Positions 21,375-32,124 of a stretch of 64,000 bases of DNA are shown piece by piece. The position numbers were made by a program, and so were the translations under genes. Each line of letters starts with the position of its first letter. Within the stretch, counting starts at the first letter, position 1. The notes under the pieces were generated by a model that was given only the letters and a program-made list of their open reading frames with translations, had not been told where the DNA came from and did no database searches. This DNA is from Byssothecium circinans (taxonomy: Eukaryota > Ascomycota > Dothideomycetes > Pleosporales > Massarinaceae), in the NCBI GenBank assembly GCA_010015675.1, contig ML977001.1, positions 517,674 to 581,673 of the forward strand. Reading direction: 5' to 3'.

Positions 21375-23467
21375 CGAACTATCGTAGTACGAGTGGAACT
21401 TCCAATGTGATATGCCCAGCATGGGAATCGGTTGACGAAACGCATCGGCAGGCTCGAGACAGCAGACACCTAAATAGTGTTGAGTTGAAAAAAACTATAT
21501 CTCTTCGAGTTGGTTGTAGACGTTGGTTGAGGTGAGCCTCTCTACAATGGACGGTAACTTGACAGCAGACTTGGTACAGTCGCTGAACGCGTGAAGCAAC
21601 CGAAAGCTCCCTGGAACTCTTAGAAAGAGCCCTTCTCTTGCAAGGCTCTATTTCTTGCAAGGTTCGACTCCTCAGCATAGTGGTGTCTCTCGACGCTGTA
21701 AAGCCAGCGCATCTCGTCAGAACTGGGCTGTTGCTCAGCTCCATGAGCCTTTTCCAAGCCCACTATTGAATGCACATAAATCGTTGCAATATCTTCGCGT
21801 CGGCCTTGATGAGACGTTGTCGATTTGACTGTTCATGGGCTGGTATCGATTAAGACGGCTATCGCACACGAGACTCCTCACACTCTCTGGCTTAAGTATA
21901 GTTTTTGATCTAATCTATTAAAGTCGACTCGATGACGTGGTATAGTCCTCCAGGAGTCCAGCCCACCTCTCGTTTGGTTCGGTGATTGTACATCCGGGAT
22001 CGAAATCCCACGTGGGTGGTTCATCTGCGCATGTCGATCAGTGAGACTGGCTTTGAAGACACAATGACAGCTCAAAAATATTCAAGATCCTAGGCACTCC
22101 TGAGCGTTCGTCTTCGACAGCGGATGAGTTGTGCTGAGCTCAAATATACATCATGCTTGTGATTGTGACGAATCTGAAGAGTGCTGCACACGAGAGCAGG
22201 AGCAGCAGGCAGTGAGAAAGGAAGTTTCTTAGCACGTCACCAGCTCGACTGATAACGACCTAACCGGGGTATTATCGCCAAGATCGCTGTCGCAGCGTCC
22301 TTCCGCAGAAAGCTGCAGGACCCCAGCAACTTAATACTCCAAATCGTTCAGGAACGAGCCCTCGGATCAGAATCAGCCTGCAATTACTTTCAAACCTTGA
22401 CGGATGCTGACAAGCACTGGAGATTGCAAATGTCGACCCGCGTGTGTCTGGAATCTGGAATCTGGAATCTGGAATAATCGCAGCAAACGACCTTACCACC
22501 TTGGAGGTTTGGAGAGTGCTCCGATGTGAAAAGCGGAGAATTCAATCTTCCGGGGAGCGGGATGATAATTTGTCCCAGTGTTTCTCAGGATATTTTTAGT
22601 AATAATGGAGGGTGATGACGTTAACGGTCCGAAAGGGGGCACGCCGGCGGGTTCCTGCTGAGAAACAAACAACACTGTGAGTGGAGGTTGCTTGTTTGGA
22701 CGGTTGTTGAGGACGCCACTCACACATGTCAAGACGAAGCGAGTGAGGCTCTGGAATTCGGCCCGAGATAAACCAAAAATGGGTTAGTGTCTCCGCTGTG
22801 TCCGCACAGCCATCCGCTATCGATAGAGTTTTTCTTGTTATCGGCCACTCCAGAAGGTGACGCACGCGTGTCTACCACCCTGCCTTCCTCTTTTGCTAAT
22901 AACAAATGGAGGGAGCGAGACAAAAATAAGGAGGCGAGGTGCTGTCCACTGTCAACGCAAAATGTGGCTGAATTCATGCATCAAGTGGAGTGGGGCGTCT
23001 CGATAATGTCTGGATGGCTGGAAAGCTGAAGCGATTCCCAGCCGATAGTTGACTTTATGTGCGTGTTCCTGACGCTTGACAGCCTCCATCTCGGCTCACT
23101 GCAGCGATTGGGCCAAGTGCGGAAAGACGTGGTGTGGAGTGATAGACAGGAGGTGATAAGTGGAGGCAGGAAGCGGGTCGTGAGGTTTCGGGGTGATATT
23201 TAATGTGGGTAGGAGGCAGGGAAGGGGTTGGGGGTTCGGCCATGGCGTTGCGTGGACCAGTCTGGGAGCAACCAGCAGAGCCATCTTGTTTTGAACGCAC
23301 AGAGCATCTGTCGTGTGGCCAAAGCAGACCTTTGGAAATATAAAGAAGCCCATCTACCAGTGCCTTCGATTATCACCCACACTCCAACCGTATTTAATAA
23401 TCAACCGTCAACCGTTGTCGAATACCTCGAAAACTATCCCACACCAAACCTCCTTCCAACCATCAAA
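21375..23467. other. Gene-poor region, no recognisable gene
   Basis: About 2.1 kb without supported coding sequence. The right end (about 23320-23467) is the promoter and 5' UTR of the small wall-type protein, with a TATAAAG motif at 23338-23345. Confidence 0.5.
22447..22474. repeat. Heptanucleotide repeat (TCTGGAA)x4
   Basis: Four perfect tandem copies of TCTGGAA in non-coding DNA. Confidence 0.9.
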
Positions 23468-23745
23468 ATGCAGTTCTCCGTCGTCGCCATCGTCGCTTTC
23501 GCCGCCGTCTCTTCGGCCTCATACACCAACGGCACCATTGCCTACCCCTCTGGCACCGGCGCTGGAACTGCTGCTCCTACCGGTGCTCAGCCCAGCTCCA
23601 CCATCCCTTTCAACAACGCTGCTCCCGTTGCCACCGGTGCTGGTTCTGCCTTCGCTGTCCTCGCTGCTGGTGCCGCTGCTTTGGTATGTTGTCTTCACTA
23701 GACTACATATGTTCATGTCACTAACAGATCTGTCAGTTGATCTAA
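23468..23745 (+). CDS. Small secreted, probably GPI-anchored cell-wall protein
   Basis: Exons 23468-23683 and 23728-23745 give 77 aa. Residues 1-17 are a signal peptide (MQFSVVAIVAFAAVSSA). The middle is Ser/Thr/Pro/Gly/Ala-rich with one NGT glycosylation sequon, and the C-terminus is hydrophobic (FAVLAAGAAALICQL) after a small-residue stretch, as expected for a GPI attachment signal. Splicing replaces the unspliced end (LVCCLH) with LICQLI; the donor GTATGT and acceptor AACAG are good, but either end keeps the same features. The high density of C-ending codons and a TATA-like box suggest strong expression. No enzymatic domain is present. Confidence 0.75.
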
Positions 23746-24747
23746 GCATCTTCATTGCTTCACGTACCTTCACATGTAAATATGATATCCATCGACTTTC
23801 GACACACCAATCGATCGCATTTGCCGGCGCTTCAGCATCAGGTTTTAGCCTCTCGAATTCTGGGGATGGGGGAAGTAATACTATGATCGTGACCTTTACC
23901 GGTTCACTTGGTCTCTTTGGGGGAGGAAGAAAAATGTAGATAGAGCTGCTCAAGCGCATCACATAAATAATACCACAACCTATACCATCACTCTTAGAGC
24001 TTGTTGATTCGTGAAATGTGCATTCTCCAAGTTGGATTTGAACAGTGTGTTACCCATTTTCAGCCCTGTCGGGGACATCTTGAGAGTTGAACCGTTATCA
24101 TACTCTTCGAAGCATACTGCGTAATTTCAGCTGCCACGCGGGGAGAGATGCTTTTTGTTCGTTTACGAGCTATGTTCTACGGGGTGTAATTGAAAGGACA
24201 GAAGTATGTTGATGTCCGTGGGTGTCTCCGTTCAATCACCATTGGATGGCAGGCTTGTCAACGATAGGTTTCATCAACACCGACGCAGGGATATGGCCGA
24301 TAGGGTTTTCTTCTGTTCGCTTATGCTGCGACTTTTCGTATCATAAGCTGTCTTTGGTAGTTTGGAATACCAAAAAGTTGGCACACCGGGATTTATGTTT
24401 CTGCAACCGGGTGTGCCCGGAGAGAGACGAGTGCTGCAATCGTGGGGTCAAAACCCGTGGAAGAGGCACATGCCAGCCTTAGAGTAGTCATCAAAAAGTA
24501 AAAGGTTGCTATCTCGATGATCAAAGTCAGGTAGAAGAGCAGCAGTACCGTTCATCGTTTCACGCTTAAGTAATCGTCGAAGCGCGATCCGCTCAGCTTT
24601 ATCGTAAGCCTGCATCACGCAGTCATCCACAAGCCTTCGTCGTTCTCTAGCACCTAATCGTTCGCCTTCGTGTCTTTTGTATCACAATGTTCATTTTCCT
24701 CTGCCGGTAGATGCACCTTCACTTGCGACTAAGCGCCAGTCGCGATC
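23746..24747. other. Intergenic, no recognisable gene
   Basis: One kilobase with no supported ORF. It contains an imperfect palindrome with GGCACACC at 24380-24387 and GGTGTGCC at 24410-24417. The last part is the promoter of the LCCL gene. Confidence 0.5.
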
Positions 24748-26757
24748 ATGGCTCCGGACAGCGACACGCCGAAACAGCAGCCGCCACTGGGCGTTGTAGA
24801 CGTCGAGAACGGCGATAGAATAGAGCTGGACTCTTCCGCGACATCAAGCCAACACGGGATTTCGAAGAATGCAACACCAGCACGTCGGAGGAGTGAAGAC
24901 TTGGATACGCATGCGCGCGGCCGATGGCATGATACCCCGCGGTGGAAGACGATAGAGCGCAAGCTACCTACACCCGTCACTCATTATGCGCGGAAGGTAG
25001 GACTATGGTTCCAGGGACCTCAGCCTTTGAGGAGCAACCAGATCAAGCCCTTCTTTGAGCCCGTTCAGACATTCCATACACGCCTCTTTGCCCGTCTCCC
25101 AAGGTTCGTCCAAACATGCATCTTCGTATGCGCATTCGTGCTGTGGATTGTCATCTTCGGAGTCTTACTGAGCAACCATGGCCTTCCTAAAGACATTGCC
25201 GGTTTCGGTGCGCCTGTGAAGCTGGCTTGCTCAAACAAGTTGTGGTATGCCTATGTTCCCACCCCCACCAAATTAATGTAAGGAAAGCAAGCTAATCTCC
25301 AGCTTAGGTACGATGCACCTAACTGCGGCACTGACGGCCGAAACTGCCTTCCGTTCGATGACTCGGCGTTTGCATTCAGCTGCCCTGCTTCATGTAGTGG
25401 AACCATGGTGCTGAATCCCAAGACCATTGGCAACGAATCGATCGTATACCGTCCGCTCGTTGTAGGAGGTGGTTCGCCAGACAGCTCGGAAGGAGATGAA
25501 TACGTATACCGAGGAGACTCGTTCATTTGCGGAGCCGCCATTCATTCCGGTGTGCTGGAAGATTCTCGTGGTGGATGCGGAGTGCTCAGTCTCATAGGAG
25601 AGAAGAGCAGCTATAGCGCCGCAAAGAGGAATGGCATTTCGAGCGTGGCCTTCAACTCGAGCTTCCCTATGTCATTTGACTTCAATCGCAGTCAAAGAGT
25701 CCTGACTGACGCAAAGAAGTGCAGCGACCCTCGTTGGGATCTTCTCGTCCTGTCCATCATCTTCACCACACTCTTCTCACTCTTTACAACGCATCCGCTT
25801 ACCTTCTTTGTTCCTATCTTTACTATTACATTTTGGCAGATCGGCATGGCCTCGGATCCACCTGGTTTCTCTGACTACGCGTCTTTGGCATCCACGCAAC
25901 TCTCGAAGTTTTTGCCCGTAGCCTTTATTGGTGTCATCATTTATCAGGCCAGTGTCCGCAAGACCCTCAATCGCCTCAACGCACCATATGAGAAAACCAT
26001 CCTTTGGATTGGTGGTCTCTGGGTCGGAGCCCTCAACAATCTCACCCTCGAGAATATTCCGATTCAACGTCTGACCCCTCATGATCTCAATCAACAACCC
26101 GGCGCCATCGTTGCCCTCGTCGTCATAGTCCTCATCATTGCCGCAATAGCAATATATCAAGCCTGGTGCTTCCGACTCGAAGGGCGTCTGTTACGCTATC
26201 TTGGTCTTTACGTCATCCTGGGAGTTGGACTTGGAATTCTGGCCGCCATGCCACATCTCCAATTGCGCATCCATCACTACATTTTAGCCCTTCTCCTCCT
26301 TCCCGGCACAGCTCTCCAAACCCGCCTCAGCCTCCTCATACAGGGCCTTTTGGTTGGTCTCTTCCTCAACGGCATCGCCCGTTGGGGTTTCGATTCCATT
26401 CTCCAGACTGCCGCTGCATTGCGAGGAGATGCCCAACTCGGTACCAACCTCGTCTCCGTCCTTCCTCCCATCATCAAGTCCACGAACATCACCTTTATGT
26501 GGGAGGGTCTGGCCAAGGGGTACGAAGGCGTCAGCGTGCTTGTCAACGATGTCGAGCGCTTCCGTGGCTCGCATAAAGAGGGCGATATGAATTTCACGTG
26601 GACGAGACAGGCACTGGATCACCCTGAGTATTTCCGCTTCGGGTTTGTGAATTATTTGCCGTTTGGGAGTGTATCGTACAGCGACTTCACGGCTACAGGG
26701 GTTTGGGGTACGGATGGGAGTTGGAGTGGGATTCCCGAGGGCAGGACTTCTGGGTAG
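24748..26757 (+). CDS. LCCL-domain multispanning membrane protein
   Basis: Exons 24748-25244 and 25308-26757 encode 648 aa. The first ~120 residues are cytosolic and polar. Helix 1 follows (CIFVCAFVLWIVIFGVLL). The intron lies within the Trp codon of NKLWYDAPNCG. The extracellular LCCL domain runs from about residue 167 to 280 and has Cys-rich blocks (NCGTDGRNCLPF, FSCPASCSG) and the family YRGDSFICGAAIHSG and GGCGVL motifs. About eight further helices follow, among them LLVLSIIFTTLFSLF and IVALVVIVLIIAAIAIY. Fungal LCCL proteins of this layout are conserved in Pezizomycotina, but their role is unknown. The C-terminal ~130 residues hold NITFMWEGLAKGYEG and are probably luminal or extracellular. 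Confidence 0.85.
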
Positions 26758-27089
26758 GTATATACGGATTGCATGGATGGAATTGGGTGCATACTACGGC
26801 GTATTTGGGCATCTTTGCACATGTAGATGGGATATGCAAAGGTCGATACTCTATATGAGAGTTTGAACCACTTCATGTGGTTTCTCTATACTTGATCCTT
26901 CGCATTATGATGTACCATGTGCACCCATTCCATTACCCGTCCTCTCACCAAGTCAGAACAACATGACGCCTCATTCATCATCGCACATCCACGCAATAAT
27001 TAACAGGGTATCTTCGAAAACATCAAAACACAACCCACCCCCGAGTCCCGTTGTCCCCACTCACTCTCAACTCCTCAGCGTCCATCACA
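26758..27089. terminator. Convergent 3' flanks of the LCCL and NACHT genes
   Basis: The 332 bp between two tail-to-tail stop codons should contain both poly(A) sites. Nothing else is seen. Confidence 0.5.
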
Positions 27090-29716
27090 TTAAACCCACT
27101 CGGGCATATCAACCGCAACCTTGGGACTCCCGATCCGCATCGTCTTCCTATGCTCCTTCAACAAAGCCACAACCTCCGTATCCACTCTCGCATAGGCCTC
27201 CCTCAGCCTCCCCCGTCCCCTAACCCATTTCTCCTCCCCGCCAATCCCCGTCATCTTCCTCATCTCTTTCGAAAAGTCCCACGCATGTCGCACTAATTTG
27301 CGGTCCGCAGTGCGTGCTTTGACCTTGATGTATCCGCTCAAATTGAGCCAGACGGCGATATCGAGGAACGAGGATACGGTGGTGGATGCTGTCGACGGTA
27401 GATCGAGAGAGGTTATGGGGTTGGTGAAGATGTAGTGGTCGAGCGTTGCGCTGACTTCGTCTAGGTAGGTAAGACGCACGCGTTTGGTAGACGTTTCGAG
27501 GCGGAGAGCGTGCTCGATGCAATCAGCTAGCATATCCCATATGGCGATTTTACCGTCTTTGGACGGGATAGGCGTCTTGAGGGACCACAAGTGCGCATTC
27601 GCCCAATGCTCTTCCGTCTTTAGCGCGTCGTTGCCCGTAGCGGTTAGAATGCGCTGATGCATGCTGTCCTCCTGGATGAAGTCTTTGATGCAACGGTGTG
27701 TGTATGTGACGCGGAAATACAGCAGGTCCGATGTAGTGGCATCGGATATGAGGCTCCCCTCGGGCGCTTTGGCTTCGAAGATACTAAGTAAAGTCTTGCA
27801 TTTCGTTCGGAGTAGGACGCGCATTGAGTTTACGCGGCTGAGTACTTCGGACATTGTGAGAGGGCTTGTTTCGGCGCTGAGACTGGACTTTGTGTCGGGA
27901 TCGATGGCGAAGCAAAGAGGTAAGAGAAGCGGGTAGCCGTGTGCATCGATCAGGCGGAAAAGACGTGATACTTGGATGAGGGTCTTGGTGTCCATGGACT
28001 GAATGATGTAGGCGAGGAGGTCGGAGAGATCGGCTGGTAGGGCATCAACGCGGGCTCGTATTGTCTTCACATCGTCGGTTTCTTTGGTTGTTTGGATGAG
28101 GAGTTCACACCCCAAGGTCGCCCAGAGGAACTTGCCGGACGCTTTATCAACTAGAGTATTTATGATAGCGCGTTCTTCTGTGCCATCAGACTCCTCATCG
28201 GGGATGCCGAACATGACGTCGTTCTGATCGAATGTGTGAAGCACGTAGCAGAGAATTCCTGCGCGCGTCCATTTGTCAACTTCGAGTTTTGAGCGGTCTT
28301 TGAAAGCGCGCTCGAAAACATCTGTTGGCCGGCTTGAAACGATAACCTTGACGTTTTCACGGTAGGATATGCTAAGGATCGTGTCTAGAGCATTGCTTGG
28401 GCTATCTTCGAGCTCATCAAGGCCATCGATCATGAAGAGATATTTTCTGGAGGTGTCTGAGAGTAGGAGGTCGAACGCTTTTCGCAACTCGGACAGTGGG
28501 AACGGGTGGAAGCCTGCACCATAGGACTTGAATTGGTTCCAGCGGTCATCAAAGAGAAATTGTATAATTCCTGGATCTTGTTCGAGAGGACCATAGATCA
28601 TATCCTGGAGTGTTTCGTAGAGTAGAGCTCGGAGTAAGCCCACCGTTGTCTTTTGAACATTGGTTCCACAGTTCCAGAGGAAGAAACCTGCGAGTATTCC
28701 AGGTGAAAGCCCTGACCACTCTTCCAGCGCTGGAAACAGCTTCTCGTTTCTGAAAAGATGCTTCATTAGCGTTGTCTTGCCGCAGCCCGACGCGCCTGCA
28801 GTTATTAGGAATACTTTCTATGGACACACATCTGAGCACTTACCTGTCAACCAGAACAAATTCTGGCCGCTGGTAGAACTAAGCCAGTCGAGAAGCTTTG
28901 TTCCCTTCTGTAACTTCCGCTCAAAGACCCATTCGCAGGTTCCGTCGTGAGGCGCACTGATGCTATGAAGACGGTCGTCCTGCTCGGCAAAATGCAAGTT
29001 TGCAAAGATCTCGTTGCAAAAGTGCGCCTCATTCTCCGCGGCGATTAGCTTGTCAACCAATTTTGAGAATTCTTCGAGATGCAGCTTCTTGTTTGGCTGC
29101 CAACCTTTGGTGTGGATGACGGAAATGGCGTTACTCTGCCATCCTTCTAGAAAGTAGCTCCGAAAGTCTTCAACTCGGAATGCGGAGAGGTCCTTGTCGT
29201 CTGTTTGATCAAGCGGTTGCCTACGGCTAGTCAGTTTATGACATACTAAGTAACGACGCTTTTGCCCTACCGCAGAGCAACTAAAAGACAAGCGTCCACC
29301 TGAGCGCGAATTGACTTAAAATGATCCTTCAGGCCGACCAACTCCTTGTCCTTCTTCACCGTCGCCAACGCATCCCTCAGAGACGTGTAATTCGGTTCGC
29401 CGTAGTTCAACTTCGCCTGCGCCTGCAAAACGTAGTCGATGAGGTAGCTGATCCATGTTCTCGTTTGCTCCCCAAGGCTTAGTAGATTCAAAAGGTAGGT
29501 CCCACCGACTCTCCCAGCTTTTTTATCCGCCTTTGTAATCCTCGCAGACAGTCTGTAGAGGTTGTTTGCGACATTCTGCAAGACGGCGTGGTTTCCTGGA
29601 CTGGCGCCCTTGGAACTGTGGTAGACGCTGTGTTGAGGGGAAAGAATCTTGTCTGCGAAGTCGACGACTTGAACGACCGCAGAGGCTAGGCCTACGGTAG
29701 GCTGAAGCTGGGTCAT
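27090..29716 (-). CDS. NLR-like STAND protein with NACHT NTPase domain
   Basis: Exons 29716-29271, 29220-28844 and 28795-27090 give 842 aa. The N-terminal ~200 residues (MTQLQPTVGLASAVVQVVDF) match the helical N-terminal domain common in fungal STAND proteins. The second splice completes the P-loop: FWLTG joins ASGCGKTTLMKH, so the intron sits inside the Walker A motif at about residue 275. Walker B is YLFMIDGLDEL, followed by VKVIVSSRP, the usual NACHT sensor strand. The remaining ~420 residues are helical and carry no WD40, ankyrin or TPR repeats, as in fungal NACHT proteins with a plain C-terminal domain. Such proteins are linked to heterokaryon incompatibility and immune-like signalling in fungi; the role here is inferred. 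It is divergent from an orphan gene about 0.4-0.7 kb away. Confidence 0.85.
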
Positions 29717-30404
29717 GTTGATTTTGTGAACAGGTGTTCATGATCTTTCCCCCTGAGATGTGAGATGTTGGATGTCGGCGTGATTTTCATATAGAAAGCG
29801 GAGTCCGAACGTTTGTGGAGCGAACCCCGGTCGCTTGGCGAAACCAGAAACGCCAGGCCCGGCGTACTTGAGACCAGGCGGCATTATACCGATCTTCAAG
29901 CGGTGACGGGTTCTGCACCAAACGTTGCCTGGCGGCTGTTGATCCTACACCGCTCATAGCTTGTTGTGCGTTTACCCCGAGGTTCGGCGCAACTGTATGA
30001 ACCACGCTGCAACACCATATATACATGAAAGTCTCAGCTTAGTCCAAATGAAACATCAAACAAGGCAACCAAGGTGGCCAGTATGAAAAGGCCTCGTATC
30101 TACGCCCGGTATCAGCATATTGGATGAGGAAGAGTCGGAACTGCAAGTCGAGGCCATGCCCATCGAGCTGGACACCATGATAACCTACTGTGAGACTGTT
30201 GGAGAAAGCGCCACCTCCAAGGGAAGCGCGAACAAGGACCCTCCACTCGGTTTGTTGTCTTCACGTTCCACGTGGAGGGTACTTGCCGCTGCGATGCGCT
30301 TTCGTTACTTCACCTCCCGACTTCAGGGCTGTGAGCGCGTTCCTCGAAGCCGCCTTCCTCATGATTGCACGACTTGTCCAATGACTTCTGATGTCCCTTT
30401 GCAG
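29717..30404. promoter_or_regulatory. Divergent upstream region of the NACHT and orphan genes
   Basis: This holds the NACHT promoter on the left. The right half probably contains the first exon or exons of the orphan gene, but several frames and splice choices are possible, for example a start at 30079 (MKRPRIYAR) with a GTATCA donor. Confidence 0.4.
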
Positions 30405-31308
30405 GTGGCATCGCCGTTTCAACCGCAACCATTCTTTGCACCATCATTGGGTAGTCCGACTATACGATACCTTCTCCCTGCGCCTCAACGATGGATCTCG
30501 ACCGTGGCTTTATGCCAACACCGTGTGAGTTCGACTCACTTCGACGTATGGACTCGACTATTTTCACATTGAGGTATCTCTTGCTTCCTATGCCGTACAG
30601 TCATGTGCCAAAAGTCTGGATACGCTTCGAAGATGCTGACTTCATAGTGGCAACTACGCCAATATGGGACTGCGCAGCAAACTCGGTTTGGAATGGGACA
30701 GCATACCTCTGCTCAACCCGGAATGGGAAAAGGTCGACAGCGGCGATAAAGACAACTCACAGCGCGTTATCCTCGTCTGTATCTGCCCTTTCTTCACCGA
30801 CAAGACCAGCTTTGTCTACTGTATTAAAGGCAAAGCAAACATTTCGAAATTCTATCTGGCGACCTACAGCGGGAAACCCTACGACAGACCGTGCTTTGCC
30901 ACGCCTCTTACAGTATCCGACCCCATCGAGCTTTGCAGTTCCGTCCAAACTCAGGCCACATACGATGAGGCATCGAAGACCGATACCAAAGGTCTGAAGT
31001 GGAAGTTCCTGTGGGAGACTGGCATGAGGGCCTGGGAGAGTTTGGTGTACAGTCCGGAGAAACTAGCAGAAATTAGATGGGCGAGTACGGAGGATACCGA
31101 CTTTCCCGACATTGCTGAGAAGGAAGAAGAGGCAAAAGAGGGGGATCCCCCGAAAGCTCTCACCGATGAAGGGGAAGATCCTGCACATGCTCTGACCGAT
31201 GAAGGGGATGACACCTCGGGTGCTGTCGAGGACACGATCAACGGGTCGGGTGTGCTCAGTGACGATGATAGTGACAGCAGCGACGGTCAGACAACGATCA
31301 TTCATTAA
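30405..31308 (+). CDS. Orphan protein divergent from the NACHT gene (5' end unresolved)
   Basis: Two exons are supported, 30405-30524 and 30648-31308, joined in phase to read RLYDTFSLRLNDGSRPWLYA then NTVGNYANMGLRSKLG. The 5' end is not included because upstream splicing is ambiguous. The body (about 150 residues, with VILVCICPFFTDKTSFVYC and FYLATYSGKPYDRP) matches no family I know. The C-terminal ~70 residues are acidic, with a near-duplicate ALTDEGED/ALTDEGDD and a DDDSDSSDGQ end. It lacks a signal peptide in the supported part. A neighbour of an NLR-type gene can be its partner or effector in fungi, but here that is only a hypothesis. Confidence 0.55.
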
Positions 31309-32124
31309 GGTGTGTGTATACTGGTGGACGCCGAAGCGCATTGGAGACGTGGTTCGTAGTACTAGAGCGGAATGCTCGGGACAACAATAACCTTTGAAAG
31401 TGTGGAAAGGGCATCCAGACTTGGGATACATGAAAGCCTCTAGTGTTTAGGAGGGTCGCCAATTTTATATCATTCTTGCCTTCGCTTGAGGGCTGTTCAC
31501 TTCTCTAGATATCAATTAAAAACTTCCCCGAATGAGCTGAGCTGTGCCACACCGGATGTCTATGTGGTGGCCGATGAGTTTGCACGAAGATGTAACTTCC
31601 GAGTGCCGAGTCGTATTACAAATAATGGCGTCAGTTCTCGGAAGAACGGCAAAGAACGGCTTGACAGTTGTGACATGTTTTCCGGAAGGATCAAGCGCGG
31701 CATGATGAAGGATTCGTGGATGGTGGCATTGGAGAGTGGCAGCTGCTACCACGGCTACCATGGCTACCAAGGCCCTCTTGAACCTGCCCGAGCCTTTCGA
31801 AACAGTGCAAACCCATGTCCCCAGTGCTTGAGGCGCATCATCTGCCTTGGCGCAGTGCTTGTCAAAGCTTGTTTATGGATGTGGAGGAAAGGCGCCGGCT
31901 GAAGCGGACCTCCGGTTGGCTTTGGTCACGCTCAGCTCTCAGCTCTGCACTTCCTTGCCTGGCTCTGGAGCATCGAGTCCCCAGGCTCTATCGTCTGTGG
32001 CGGCGTTCAACCACATTTTGGTCTCGTTCTGCCGTCCCAGTTGCACGCTCCTCCGTACAAAGGCGCGCCCACAGTCGCACCTGCAGCGACTACTGTCTTC
32101 GGCTCACTTCAAGATACATCCGCA
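31309..32124. other. Intergenic, no recognisable gene
   Basis: About 0.8 kb with only weak ORFs. It should hold the orphan gene's 3' UTR and the promoter of the C2 gene. The motif GGCTACC is repeated three times in slightly varied form at 31745-31775. Confidence 0.5.

Noticed and set aside
21930..22012. tRNA-like GTGGTATAGT ... GATCGAAATCCC
   Set aside because: It has pieces resembling A and B boxes but no acceptor or anticodon stems that pair; the T-loop spacing is wrong.
24380..24417. Terminator-like hairpin GGCACACC/GGTGTGCC
   Set aside because: Intrinsic terminators do not apply to RNA polymerase II genes, and no gene ends here; it is noted only as a palindrome.
31486..31902. 138-aa plus-strand ORF between the orphan and C2 genes
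   Set aside because: No recognisable domain, skewed composition and no codon preference; lies in the promoter area of the C2 gene.
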